From: Siniperca chuatsi
Lineage: Eukaryota > Chordata > Actinopteri > Centrarchiformes > Sinipercidae
Reading direction: 5' to 3'
Length of the DNA stretch: 64,000 nt
Assembly (NCBI RefSeq): GCF_020085105.1
Contig: NC_058056.1
Location: 11,964,929-12,028,928 of the forward strand
Position 1 is the first letter of the stretch. Each line of letters opens with the position of its first letter. The notes beneath the pieces are model-generated. The model had not been told where the DNA came from, searched no databases, and was given only the letters and a program-made list of their open reading frames with translations. Of this stretch, positions 1 through 13,368 are shown piece after piece. Position numbers and translations under genes: made by a program.

Positions 1-117
1 ACCTGAGCTCTATTCGTATCCAATGTGAACTGGAACATGGGTCCACACACCACACATCCATACTGTTAACCATTTCATACATGTACGTCCTCAAATCTTA
101 TTCACCTGTCTCACTAG

Positions 118-3100
118 ATCTACTCGGGTCAGTTTCTGTCTGACAAGAATGTGAAAACAGGAGTTGAGGTGGAGGTGATTGGGCTGCCAGGAGACCCCAA
201 GAAGAAATATCGCACTAAGTGGTCCACCATGCCCAACGCCATTAACCCCGTGTGGAATGAGGAGCCCTTTGTTTTTGAGAAGGTGTGTGTCAGTAGAAAA
301 AACATGTTCAATATATGTACGAGTGAATATGTTTCTGTGCGCTAAGCCATTATAACCCACTGTGTTGCTGCAGCTGTTGGTCTTTATATATTTGTTTTTG
401 TTATGATGGATAGATTCTGCTCCCAGAAATGGCCTCTCTAAGAATTGTAGTCCATGAAGAGAACGGTAAATTCGTGGGACACAGGATCATCCCACTAGAT
501 GCCATCCAATCAGGTCAATGAAACTGATAAAAAAAAAACACTTCACTTCTTGCTTCATCTAATCTACATAATTTAAACACCACTGAGTCATCCGAGGCCT
601 CAGAACTTGTTTAAGCCAGCTTCTGGATCAAGGGAGCTGCTGCCTTGTTTTTAATTCACCAGGGTTTGTTTTATGCCCTGCAGGTTTCCATCATATCTGC
701 CTGCGCAGTGAGAGCAACATGCCGCTCACTCTGCCTGCTCTCTTTGTGTACATTGAGGTCAAGGACTACATCCCTGCTGCCTTTGCAGGTGCTTGGCTTT
801 TCACTTTGTGCTTTGCAAAAGAAAAACCCTCTGCTGAAATTGAATGCATGTTGTTAGAGCAACAGTCAGGTACAAGATTGATTAAGACTGGTTAAAGTAT
901 GAATTATTGCTGCATTGTGCACTGACGCATTTGATTCTACCTCAGATTTTACAGATGCCTTATTTAACCCAACAAAGGGCACAGAGAAGAACACAAAGAC
1001 CCCAAAACAGGTAACAGAAAGCAGTTAAGAGAAACTTTGCTCAGCCATCGTCTACTAAAATGGACTTATCAGCAATGTCCCCAGTTCTCCCTTAAATCCT
1101 TAACAACACTAATTCACTTCCTGGAAGATGACCAGCCTTGTTAGATTGTGATGTTCCTGTCCTTTTTGTGCCCATGCAGTTATCCTCCGACTACATTTCT
1201 CCGTATGAGTTGCCTCTTGTGGTCCAAAACCCCACGGACAAAGCTAAGGAAAGTGAAGCCCCTGCTGCAGGTAATTAAGCTTGTGAAGGGGACACAGTTC
1301 AGAGTTTATTTTTGATACTAAGCTTTAATGTGGCTCTTGTAGTAGGACTTTAGTGCTGAATTAAGAAGCTGTTTTTGATCACTGAACTTTCCACTTCCCC
1401 TAGAAAAGGCCACATCCGAACATACCCCACCGGTTGATGCCAATGACCAATCATCCCAGTCCCCACTAGAAGCAAGTGCAGAAGAAGCTAAAGAAGAGGC
1501 TGAGAACAAGTCAGACACTCAACAACCTGCAGCAGAACCTCCTCAAACTCCTGACAACACTCCTGCTGAAGATCCAGCCCCAGATACTGGAAGCGCCACA
1601 TCTGAAACCCTTCCTGAAGCCATTCCTTCCCCCGAAGAGGCAGCCCCTGAGAAGGAAGCAGTTCCAGAGCCAGAGGCAGCTCCTGAAACCAAAGAGGAGC
1701 TGGTGAATGGCTCCAATACAATCCCTGAGCCTGCTTCAGATGATAAACTGGGCACAGAAGCTGCTGCTGAAGAGCCTGCTGCTGTGGCCGTGCCCTGTCC
1801 AATAAGTGCATCGCTCGAGTCTGCTGGATCAGATAGCTTATCTCAGCCACCGACATCCAGCGAAGGTAATACTGAAGTGCTTCATGTGCTGCACTCATCA
1901 CAGTTTCCCCTTTGTCAGTAGAGTGTAGGTAAAGATCCCTACAAAGAAAAACACAGACCAGTTTAGATTTATTATAAATGCATATCCACTGCCGACACAA
2001 GTCGGAGGATTCTCACAACAAAGCCCTGTGTGTTTATGCTGCAGAGCCTTCAACTGTGATGACTGAAGAACTGACACAGTACAAGAACTATCTGAAGGTC
2101 ATCAAGCGTCAGGAGAGAGAGATGAAGGAAGCAGAAAAGAAGTATCAGAAAAAAGGAGAGGATCTGATTCAGAAATACTCTGACTTCTTCAAGGCCATCA
2201 AGAAGAAGGCCTCGGTGAAGAAAAAAGAGTAAGGGGATTTATTTGTTTCCTAGTTGTCATAATGCTTTTCAGTGTCTGGCTAGCTGAGTCTAGCTGAAAT
2301 ATGATAGGAGAAAAAAATGTTTGACAAAAGATAGATAGTGTTGGTTGGTTGTTGGTTGGAGGGGTGTCAAAATAATTTCAGAGTGCTTCGATCCATCTGT
2401 CCAATTGTTTATGTTTACTCATTCACCAAGACTGTTCTGTTTCCTACAAAGAAGCAGTGTTAATATTGCAGCATATTAATATTGACCCACTAATGAAGTT
2501 GTTGTTGTTTTGGTCAGTGTCATTAATGAGATTATATTTAGAAGCACAGAGAATATTCCTCAGCTAATGTGTTTTTCTAGCTGAAGCAGAATATTGGAGG
2601 ATGAAGAGAACAACTAAATTAATATGAGCTGCAGTGCTTTTTGTGCACAACCCACCACACTAAGCTTTCAGGACAAAACGTGTTATTCACGGCCAAATGA
2701 GCATTGCTGTATAGGATTTCCAGTAACCACGTATTTGTACATTCATTTCTGTACTTAGAGAGGTAGTGGCTGTCAGTCAATAAACTCTATTCCCCTCGCA
2801 TATGTCCTGTTATGTTGTATCATGTTTCCTGTAGGGGAGGGGGAAGCACCTCTGACTCCAGTGTGAAGACGGAGCGGGTGCAGGAGCAGAAGGAAAAAAT
2901 GCAGGTTGAGCTGCAGGCTTTGTGGACCGAGCATTGTGATCAGCTGAGGAAGAAGAAAGAGCAGTATGCTACAGAGGTTAGTAAAATACAGGTTTATGTT
3001 TAAAACTCCACAACAAAGTTGGCTCATTAAAAATATTGTTTCCCATTTAAAATGAGAAAAAAAGTGGTGGAAAGTCACTCAGTACATGTACTGTACTTCA

Positions 3101-6100
3101 AGCTGCACTAATCAATATTTTTACATTAACAAGGGGTCAAATGACTATTTGTAATGTGAAAGGTCGCTTGTAGTGACAAACACACAGAGAATTATCAACT
3201 CTTTTTATTGACTCTGCTGTTCCCCTCAGCCATACAGAGAGTTTTAGTGTCATTGTTTCAGTTTTGACGGCCCACAACTTTACTGTTTTTTTAACATTTA
3301 TTTAAAGCGGCTATAAACATTTTTATAATAACAATGTATCAAATGACAATGTGAAAACAATGTGAAAGGGGTCGCTTGTAGTGATGAATGTACAAAGAAT
3401 GATCACATGAATCTGCAGCTCCCCTCAGCTTTACGGAGCTTTATAACAAGTTTCAGCTCATTGTTTAGCTGTCTGGCCCATGATGGAGAACAGAGCTCAA
3501 GAAAGTGAATATTGGACTTACATTTGCCAGGTGGCCAAAAACAGGACTCCAAATCAATGCCTATGATGCTTCGTAACTGCTGGATGTGTAAATAAGCAAC
3601 TGTTTGCTAACAAGTTTGCTATATCAACTTAAAAGGCCAATGTTGTGTTCACAAGTTGTTTCCGCTGCCCACAAGTGGCAAAAAAATCTGTTATTGCAGG
3701 TTTAACAGCTATTTTTATTAGTTAATTTCCAAAATAAGATTTGTATACAAAACATATGAAAAGAAAAGATGCATTGTTATAGAATAAATGACCCAACAGT
3801 ATATATTGTTTTAGTAGCAGAAAACTATTTGCTTAACTTGTATGGAACTGTGTATTTTTTGTAGTTAGAAGATAATGCACTTTATTCTGCTAGCATTAAT
3901 ATTTTTCTCAAACTCATCAACAGTGTCTTTATTTTTACATTTCTTTCATATATGAAGATTTTTGTAAATGGGTACCCAAAAGTCAAGATCTGCTCCTTGT
4001 CCTATTATAGCCTGTTCTCATGTGCTCCTCATCCAACCACCACTCTCCTCATACCCACCTCTTGGCTGTCTTATTACATCTAATGATTCATCCCATAAAC
4101 CCATCCCAAACTTTTGTTTGGCTCAAAGAAGAGAGACTTTAATCACACACAGAATGGACATTGTTATTTAGAGCTACTCAAGTCTCATTTATCTTGACTG
4201 TGATTGTGTCACTTCCTTTTTCTATTGTGACAGAGACTGGCCAAACTGTTGGAGATGGCCACAGAGAGACACTACAGTGAACTGAAGACCCTAGAGAGGT
4301 GTGAGCACACATACAACACATTTGGGACATGCTGTACACACTTGAGAGTGCAGAGGGCTTTGTTGAGTCCAATCTGTGCCTTGAGATTTTGGTGTGACAC
4401 TGTGTGTGTGTGTGTGTCATCTGAGGTGAAACATTTGACATTTTACAAAGACAATACCTCAAATAATGAATAAATCACCTCAGTGTGCGGGTCCTCCAAT
4501 GTCCTTGGCTGGCTTATGGTGTTCTGGGTGTGTGTGTGTTATCCCAAGTCCCCAGCTGGCAGATGGTTATCTCAGGACAACCATTATCCAACAGGTGTTT
4601 AAACAGCAGTAGGGAAGCAAAGGCAGCTCTGGTCATCCCCCCCCCAACACACACACACACTATAAAATTGCATTTAAGCCTTCCTTTCACTGAAAAGGTC
4701 ACACCAGAGACACACAGCACTGCAACTCTTGTTTAAAGGAAAATGGCTTATATGGCCACTTTACTTTCTGTCTTTGCCTTGTTTTGCAGTGCAACCAAAG
4801 AAAATAAGAAGAAAACACTCTCAAAATGTTCATCCTCAGAGAAACCAAAGTGAGTTCACAGCATGACCTTCAGTTACTTTATATGTTTCCATTCATTGTG
4901 GTTCCTCTCACCAAGTTACAGTTTCTTGTCCAAAATAAAAAAAATATGACAAGACAAATGATGAGGAGCAGCTCAGCTTCTTGCCCCTCTGCGACATGGC
5001 ATTGCACATTAAGTCTTGCTTGATTTAATGAATTTCTAACATTATGTACTAGAGGTCTAATTGAAAATTATAATTATTTTCTCTCAGGCTGAAAAAGGCA
5101 ATGAGCACAGAGCTGCTGGATGAGACTAGTCACTCTGATGGTGCAGTAAGTGGTCTTTTAAACTCATTGAAAGTAGTGGATTAAGAGACTTTTTGAGCAT
5201 GTATACAATTAAAGGAGTAGTTTGACATTTTGGGAAATGCGCTTATTCGCTTTCTTGCCAAGAGTTAGATGAGAAGATTGATATCACTCCTATATCTATA
5301 CAAAATGTATGAAGGTGGAGCTAGCAGCTTGTTAGCTTAGCTTAGCATAAAGACTGGAAACATGAGGGAACATAGCCTGGATCTGTCTGTCCAAAGGTAT
5401 CAAAATCCACCTACTAGCACCTCTGAAACTTTTGGTTTAGAGTTAACTGCTGGCTGTAGCTTCATATTTAATTGACAAACATGAGAGTGGTATCAATCTT
5501 CTAATCTAACTCTCTGCAAATAAGCGCACAAAATGTCAAACTATTCCTTTAAAAGAAATAGCAATTCACATGGAAATCCCCACCTGATTTTGACTGAAGT
5601 CTGAAGCTACACACTCATCACTGCATTTACCATGTTCATGTGTACCGAAAACAGTATTAATGTCACAGCTCACACTTAACATCCACTGTCTTGTTCAACA
5701 CATATTGTATTCAACAGTGTAACTATGGTTACATAGAGGCAGCAAGTGTCTAAAGATCTGAACAAAACATGGAAAAAATATCAACTTAGGCATGTTACAG
5801 TGCTTTCCTTTCATACACCTGCACACATGTTCACATTCACCCACGTGTTTGCTTACAGATACACACACACGTGTTGTTGAACTGTAAGTACACCCACACG
5901 CACGAGCATGCACACCCATTCACCCACAAACCACCCACATACACAAATGCACACACCCTTTTACCCACTGAGTAAAGTACAGTGGGCCCTGACCATAGGC
6001 CAGGCTTGTCCATTACTCAGAAGCTGTTTTCATGGAGCAACCACACCATGTGTGGTTGATGACTCACTGAGCTCTGCTCGTGTTCCTCTGTCAGCTCATC

Positions 6101-8097
6101 AAGATTCAGACCTGTTTTATCTGGGTTAAAGACCCGGCCATTTCACTCCTCTCCGATCGACTCCATCTGGATGACGGCAAACCCCTCTCACCCCTCCACA
6201 CATTAGGGTCGCATTGCAGCTTATTTTGATCTACTTAATCAGCATTTGCTCGTTAATTATGGCAACTATTTATAACACAATCACTTTTTTAATCAGCACC
6301 GCATCAGTATTGAATGGCTGGGTGCAATAAGGGCTGTCTAACCGAACTGGACAAGTCCAACCTGTTGTGACTTAACGTTATTGATTCACTTTCTCAGGTT
6401 GCATCCCATGGGTGCATTCCTCTCCAGATATACACACACATACACTCACAGGGAGGAACATGAGCAGATTAACTACTTATAGACATGCAAACAGTCTTTA
6501 TCTCTCACTTGATACCACATGCGCACACACGAACAAACTCACACAGACTCAAACCACAGATTGATTGTGTTTTTCCGTAGCGACATGTTGTACTTTACTG
6601 TATTGTTGCAGTGTTCAGATTACACCCTACAGCAAGAGGCTCTGATGAAGAAACAGGCTGCTACACTGGAGGAAATCAAGACCCTGACTAATCAGGTAAA
6701 CATGCTGACACCAGGATACAGTAGTTCTTGTCACTTGTTGCACTGACTTTTGAACAAAAACAATGGAACTCAGGAGCTAAACAAAGAACTAAAAGTCCTT
6801 TTTGACATTCGTGTTTGCGTTTCCAACACATCTGAAGATCCGTGAAGACTAGGCAAATTAGATTGATGACAGATTTACTAATCAGCAATGTTCAGCACTA
6901 CAAACTCTGATTGGTTGGTAACCATCAAAAAGTACTACCCCCTGAGCAAGGACTTTTTTGCCGCCTGGAACTATCGCACAACAACTAAATTTAGATCCTG
7001 GTTCCTCTGGTCAAAAGCAGATTTAGTTCCTGGGTTCCTCAAAAAGTTCTTGGTTCCCTGGGGAAGTTCCTGTGGTGGAAACACCCTACTACATTCATTC
7101 CCTGGAGACTTACCCTAACCTTAACCACTGTATGCCTAACCCCAACTCTTAACCCAACCATAACCAAAAACCAAGTTCTAAAATGTAATGGTTTACCTTG
7201 TGGTGATTAGCATTTTGTCACTCACTTCCCAAATGGTAGGTGTGTCCCCATAATGTCATTAATATGAAAGTTCCTCTGGTCCGAAAACGTATATTGTCAA
7301 CCGTGGCCATCTGTCAGTTTAGGCAATTGAGAAAGTTCAGACCAAGTTCCCACCACTGTAAATGATGTCAGAGCACTTTTATGACAATGCTTTGCTTTGG
7401 ATTAGTGAAAGCGTGGCAGTTAATATTGGGAAAAGAGGTGTTAGATAGTTTAGACATTGACGCATGAACGCCAGATGGATGGTGTGTTTTTATGTCTCAC
7501 CAATAATATTAGCTTACAAATACAGTTTTTGATATTGAGAGAAGCAGTGGGAGGAGTGCAAAGAGATTAAGGGACAAATGAGGATAACTTATTCCTTTCA
7601 ACATGCAAGCTAGAGTTTGCTGTATGTATTTAACATAACTGATTGAGTATTGACCTATTTTCCTCAATACAGGCACAATGCCACAGTATTAGATATCCTG
7701 AAAATAGCGTATCATCAATGTTATTTAAAATCAATCCATGCCACTGGGGTCAAGCCAGTTCCCTAGCTTGAGTTAGCAATGATTTTTATTTTTATTGGCA
7801 CCAATACACAAATCTATTCTCTAAAGATTATGATAAGCACCTGGCAGAGAAAAGAAACAAGAAAACCCCATCAATGTGTCCTTTTCAACAAGCCTATAAC
7901 CTATCCTTTGGCCCCTGTGTCTGCAGCTCAATCAGGAGGCCCTGAAGGAGCACGAGCAGAAATTGAGGTCTATGCCTGCAGAGGTGAGGGAGGCTGTCAA
8001 TGTCTGTGTAGGGGCCCACTTTCCCGAACTGGTCGACCAGGCTGCAGACAAGAAGGTGGAGGGAGTGGGCTTCTATGGAGATGTCTTCCTGGGTTAG
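118..8097 (+). CDS. plcb2: Phospholipase C beta 2 (plcb2), C2 domain and C-terminal part; 5' end outside window
   Basis: PLC-beta enzymes hydrolyse PIP2 to IP3 and diacylglycerol at the plasma membrane when activated by Gq alpha or G beta-gamma. Only the 3' exons are here, each with GT-AG borders and agreeing phases: 118-282, 414-513, 684-788, 946-1010, 1180-1270, 1404-1865, 2045-2228, 2835-2976, 4234-4298, 4790-4849, 5088-5145, 6612-6695, 7927-8097 (TAG stop). The first three encode the C2 domain; [23 protein letters not shown] and [13 protein letters not shown] are typical and closest to remembered PLCB2. Exon 1404-1865 encodes about 154 residues rich in Glu, Pro and Ala, a long low-complexity linker. 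The last seven exons encode the charged helical C-terminal domain that binds Gq and membranes. A helix between exons 5088-5145 and 6612-6695 present in mammalian PLCB2 (around an IQEVV motif) was not found. Catalytic X and Y domains are off the left edge. PLCB2 over PLCB1/3/4 rests on the C2 match and on ankrd63/pak6 next door. Confidence 0.88.
3129..3485. repeat. Imperfect tandem pair of about 150 bp in a plcb2 intron
   Basis: Two related blocks lie in the intron between exons 2835-2976 and 4234-4298. Both carry 'caaatgac', 'gtgaaagg..tcgcttgtagtga', 'agaat', 'ctcccctcagc' (first copy 'tcccctcagc') and 'cattgttt' in the same order, at about 3137-3262 and 3338-3463. They look like adjacent or internally duplicated copies of an interspersed repeat; the class was not identified. 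Confidence 0.5.
5209..5552. mobile_element. Short inverted-repeat element (MITE-like) in a plcb2 intron
   Basis: The left end begins ttaaaggagtagtttgacat and the right end closes with its near reverse complement, atgtcaaactattcctttaa. The inverted similarity continues inward (gagaagattgatatcactc on the left, gagtggtatcaatcttcta on the right). The middle holds the motif 'ttagcttagcttagcataaa'. It has no coding capacity. Related copies are at 12499-13368 and 56395-56510. The superfamily is not assigned; a TTAA-like border is visible but was not tested as a target duplication. Confidence 0.75.
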
Positions 8098-9475
8098 ATG
8101 TGCCTTTTGATCTCTGACCCTACAGTGTAACCTGTTACAGACCCTACTGTCTGAACAAAACTGTGGAATAGTAGAAGATTATTCATTATTAAGGAAGCTC
8201 TGTGTGAAATTTCAATTTAGAGATGCTATTTATAGAGAGTTGTTTTTTTTTTTTTTTTTAAGCCATAATGATGTTTTCATAGATGTCCTGTAGATCAAAA
8301 GTTAGATGACTTGGAAATGATTTTCATTCTCTATTTGACTTGCGACAAATATCTTCCAGATGAAAGCCCATCACTAAAAGCCTTAGTTTGGTACTCACAG
8401 TTTCCTTTCTGTTCTCTTAATGAGTTGAAAAATGGGACTAAATGTAGCAAGAAAAATGTAGTGGCAAAAATGTTACCACAGTCCGCAGGCTGAATCGAGA
8501 CAATGACTGTCTGAATCTGTCACACTTCAGCACATGGTGTGTGATACTCCATAATGCCGCAGCAAAGCATTCACACTATTTAGGTGTGTTGTAAAGAATG
8601 TTTTGCAGAAAAATGGTACATTTGTTCTATAACTAGGACAAAGGTCCTATAGAGCCATGATGGTGGAAATACATTAATATTCCCTTTACAGTAAGAATTT
8701 TTGTCATTTTCCCTTGTGATGACTAGTTCTTGATAAACTGTAATTTGCATGTGCATGTGTGTTTTTTTCCTTTATTTTTTCAGGGAGGTTTTTCTGAATA
8801 TGTTGACATTCCAGTCTTTAGTCTGGTTTTGATCATAGGAATAAGATGTTTACATGGAACATAAAGAAATCTGGTTATTCATCATAGCACTGTTTACATG
8901 ATTCTAACAGTATCCAGGTTTCTCATCATCAGCATCAGACCAGGTGTGTCTTTTTTTTACTCCACCACATTCAGCAAATATGTCATTCTGTTCGGTGCTT
9001 GAATACAATTTCAGTATATCATCCTTTATTATCATAGTTTTTGTTTTACTGACTTTTGTTTTATTATGTGACTCGAGTTGAAGACATACCTGCGTGCATG
9101 GCAGAGAATGATTAGAAACCTGGATAAGGTGTTCAGATGCTGCAGTATCCCATTTCATATCAGAGTGCTCCAACTGTCATATCCAGGTGTCTGAAACCAG
9201 CATATGATATTTACATGCACAAAACGTAATTTGCATACACCAAAAGCCTGATCATGAGCAGGATTCTAATCTGCATGTAATACTCACTGAGAGAAATACT
9301 CTCTTTTTCAGGAATGCCCTGTTCACACTCACACAGTTACCCACATTAACACCTGCAAAGTTGCCCTGTATAACCACAATCTAAGCTGTTGGGCCTTTCT
9401 CAAAAGCACTGGAAATGAGGGAGGAGAAGCTGCTCTTTCATGATTTGCACTACGTTTGGATGGAAATTTGACAAG
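8098..9475. other. plcb2 3' UTR and downstream spacer
   Basis: No gene is seen. The start should hold the plcb2 3' UTR, with a T-run near 8240-8260; no convincing AATAAA signal was located just after the stop. Short open frames here show no family similarity. Confidence 0.5.
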
Positions 9476-9790
9476 TGGCTCCCAACCTTTTTTCTGGTTG
9501 TGACCCCTTAATACCAACCGATATCTACTTGCAACCCCATGTCAGAGGGTGCAAGTCCAATCAAAGACATTGGGTTAACTTTGGGTTAGATCATTTTTCC
9601 TGCTCAGACTGTTTTATTTGAATAATTTCCATGGGCCCGAAGAAGTAAAACTGTACAGTATTTGACAAGAAAAATGCAAAACATTTGAGTTAAGTCTGAA
9701 AAATAAGATAGCAGAATTTAGTTAACTCTTACTCCCTACACAAAACATCATCTTGTGACCCCTCCAATTCATTTTGTGAGATATTAAATA
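9474..9790. repeat. Probable interspersed repeat with repeated 'gtgacccct' ends
   Basis: The segment opens with 'tggctcccaacc...ggttgtgacccctta' and ends near 'cttgtgacccctccaattc', phrases I associate with non-autonomous DNA transposon remnants in fish. Class and exact borders are uncertain. Confidence 0.35.
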
Positions 9791-12498
9791 ATAGTCCACA
9801 TACTTAATGAAATACAGCAAGTAGGTATATATGTATATTTAAAAAATACATATTAATGACAAAAACAGAATACAAGAGAAGCACAATCTAGGCAAAAGAC
9901 AACTGTGCTATTTGTACATAGAATGTCCAGTGGTTCAATCAGCAGTAGGAACGTGACTAAGAGCCGTCGGTACATCACTCTCTCTCTGTGTGCATTATAT
10001 CTACACTGGCCAGTGCAATTTGGCACATTATGGTATGACTGATTCATAATACCACATTATTTCTCTCCAAATAATATGAGATCTGCGATGGATCAAGTGT
10101 TCTTTTCAAAACAGAGCCATGATAAAGGCATGTGGACTGAAGAGAATGCAAGTAATTTGGATACAAAACTGATGTTGTATGCAAATGTTCCAACTTAATT
10201 TAAGCTCCATGTATAGTACGTTAAATGACAGAGACTGGGGCATTCTGTCACATCAATAAGAGGCACTTGTTTATTCAAGTAATACACACACACACATGCA
10301 TTTATTAATGAACACAGCTTTCCTCTGACTCACCATCCAAAGCAATCTGTCCATTTCTCTTATTTCCTTTTCGGTGTGACACCCTTCTTCTGAATCAAAT
10401 GACATGACTGACATTTAAAAGTGGAGGGTTTGGACAAACCACGTCTGGGAGACACAGCTTGTGCCTGAGAGTCCTGCCACCTCATGCACAACACAGATGA
10501 ACTGTGAGCTTTCGAGTGTGAAACCAGTCAGCCCTGAATCATTGGACTGATAATCTTACATAAGACGAAGAAAACTCTGGCGACTCTGTCTCATACCAGC
10601 TTGAGAGGGATGGCCTGAGCAGGATCTTTAACCACCAGGCAACAATGACACTGGACGGAAGATAGAAGAAATAGAAGGAAGGAAGTGCTTCCCATCACAC
10701 ACATAAATAACATTTCAGAGCAGGCACTGGAGCAGATGTCCAGATGGAAGATTTAATCATTACTAGAAGAATTTATGTTCAGAAAGAAACATGTAAAATT
10801 AGATTAAATTAAAGGGTGGGAGAAGGTGAAAGTTAAGATAAAAGAGATAATCCAGCAAAATTGTTATATATTAGTGTATTAAATGCAGTTACACATTAGA
10901 ATATGGAATAAAAAAGGAGGATATGGTGCATGTTTTGGGTGTTCATAAAGCTCAAACAAGTGCTGTATTTGCAGTATTTTACCTTAAAGGAGATTAAATC
11001 AATTTCCTCTTAACATGAAAACCTTTATTTAGAGAAAGGTTCACAAATGAAAAGCATAAAAACTGTCAACAGCAGACATCAGTGCAGTCCAACTGAATTT
11101 GCAGTGGACTAAACTTTTCTCTTTTGCTGTCTGCGATCAGTCAATTTATTTTAATCCTAAAAATACTGCAATTTAAAAAGACACAATTCTGCACAATGTT
11201 CTAGTGTATTCATGCAAGATTAAAACAACATTAGCAGAGAATAGAAATTATACATTTTTGGTCACATTAGCACAAAGAAGGAGACTGTGAAGTACATGTG
11301 AAGTGTGAACTACTTTTCTCTTCTTCTTGTTGTTTCCTCTGTGAGGAAGCAGGCCTGACCCACAGGAGGTGGAGAGTCATGATCTATAGTCCATCTTGGC
11401 TTGAATTGGATGCCATCCTGGATGAATATTAAGCACCCACGCCACCCACATACACACCACCTGCTGAGGCTGCTCTGTCACAGGCTGCATGTGTGCGTTT
11501 GTGTTGGATCATTCTGTGGGCTGCATACTGTGTTTATACAGCTTTTAAAGAGGAGGAAACTCATTACCAGGACAAGAGATTGCAATAAAATGCTGATTCC
11601 TTTACACATGATTTGCATGCATGCTACAGGAAGTTGTTATTTGCTCCAGGATGCTTTACACAATCCCATTAAAATCATGGTTATGGCATGGGATTAGCAG
11701 AGTCCAGGAGACTCATCTCCCTGCAGTCAGTCACCCTCTCCTGTGTGTCACATGAGCACTGAGGGCCTGCGAGAGGTGCCTCCACCTTCTCAGAAATGTA
11801 AATTTTAACTTCCTACGTGTGTTGAGGATACGGTGCTTACATTTAGAGAAACACACAGACGCATACAAATACACACACAGACACCCACATACTGTAAGCC
11901 ATCACCAGACAGCACTCTCATGGCTACTTGAATTCTGATATTCTCATGTTCCCCGGCAATTTCTGAGCTAAAATTCATGCCGTCAGGCGGGTGATTTATT
12001 CTGCTCTTGCTCTGGCTCTTTACACCATTTGGATACCCCACTGCCTGGTGATATCTCCATTAGAGTCCCAACCTCTGGGGTGAGAGCATCTGTCTCACTG
12101 TGAGTTAAAAAGGCAGAGACACAAGAGTCATTTTAAAACCCTGGCACCTGACTACACTGTTAAGTAACTGTAAAGATGTTTGATTTGAACTAAAATGAGT
12201 GCATAACACAGTCCACTTGTTTCTGCAGTGCTAATAAGTTCATGGGATGAGATGATGTGAAATGCAGAATTTTCATATATGGTATCAAAGTGCTTTGATT
12301 TAAATTTAGAAAGTTTTCATTAGTTATTATTTTATTTGTTTTATTTGGCATTGCTGACAACCTAATACCTTATATCTAAAGTCAGATCAAAGAGGAAAAA
12401 AAACTTTTCAAGCACTCAAAGCAAATTAAAACCACATTCCCCAGAAAAATAGCCAAATGATAAGTAACAGTTCCTGGACCTTCATTTATTAGCACACC
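9791..12498. other. Intergenic spacer, no gene recognised
   Basis: AT-rich sequence between plcb2 and ankrd63. It holds short CA tracts (about 10285-10296 and 11870-11880) and short open frames with no recognised domain. Nothing else can be supported. Confidence 0.5.
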
Positions 12499-13368
12499 TT
12501 TAAAGGAATAGTTTGACATTCAGGAAAATACACTCATTGGCCATCTTGCCAAGAGTTATGAAGCCATAGCTAGCAGCCGATTAGCTTAGCTTAGCACAAA
12601 ATACTGAAAGAATGGGGAAAAAGTTAATCTGGCTCCATCCAAAGTTAACTACTACCACATCTAAAGCTCGCTTATTAACATATCTCCTTTGTTTAATCAT
12701 TGCAAAAACCAGGGCGTAAAAACAACACATTGTGGTGTTATGGGGGTTATGTGCCAGGCTAGCTGTTTCCCCCTGTTCCCAGTGTTCTTGCTAAGCTAAG
12801 CTAACAGCATCTCCTGGTTCAGGATCATTCCTATGTTACCAGGGTCCTATGAGCATGTGTGTCTCTAGATATAAACTAAAATTGTAAGAGATTGGTCATG
12901 GCTATCTTCACAGTTCAATTGCAAAGAAAGAACAAAGGGAGATGGATGTTTCAAATACAGTTTGAATGGTTAAAATCCATTCAGCCACTGTCGAGAAGTT
13001 GTCTAAATGTCTAAAGTCAAGAAAACTGTCTTGCCCACAAATCTGAGGGCCTAGGTTTCAAGGAGTATAACATCAGTAGGCTATAGCTGTGGGTGAGTGA
13101 TTTCAACATGTTGACCTGGGGAAACATTCATTGAACATTTGACTTAGGGAAAAAAAACATTGCTGAGAACATAAAACCCTTTGAAAGGTCTCCTTAATGT
13201 GTCATATTAAGAGGATATTTAGCTGGGGAACAGGACCATGGCTACTTTGATACGTTCCCCCTGGCTCAAGCTTCATATTCAAACATCAGAGTGGTGTCAA
13301 TCTTCTCATGTAACTCTTGGCAGGAAAGTCAATAAGTGTATTTACCTATTAAAACTATTACTTTAAAG
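12499..13368. mobile_element. Larger copy of the inverted-repeat element, probably with nested insertion
   Basis: The left end (ctttaaaggaatagtttgac) and right end (aaaactattactttaaag) are inverted relatives, and 'ccaagagtta' on the left pairs with 'taactcttgg' on the right. The left interior carries 'ttagcttagcttagcacaaa', as in the 344-bp copy at 5209-5552. This copy is about 870 bp; an inverted 'gctaagctaagctaacag' near 12795 suggests duplicated or inserted internal sequence. Confidence 0.6.

Noticed and set aside
1488-2000. Long minus-strand open frame (170 codons)
   Set aside because: It is antisense to the repetitive plcb2 linker exon and crosses its splice donor; the Leu/Gln-rich translation is a shadow of the Glu/Pro/Ala-rich frame.
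6091-6130. Possible short plcb2 exon ('ctgtcag' then a 30-nt frame, then gttaaa)
   Set aside because: The translation does not resemble the missing PLC-beta helix and the donor is weak.
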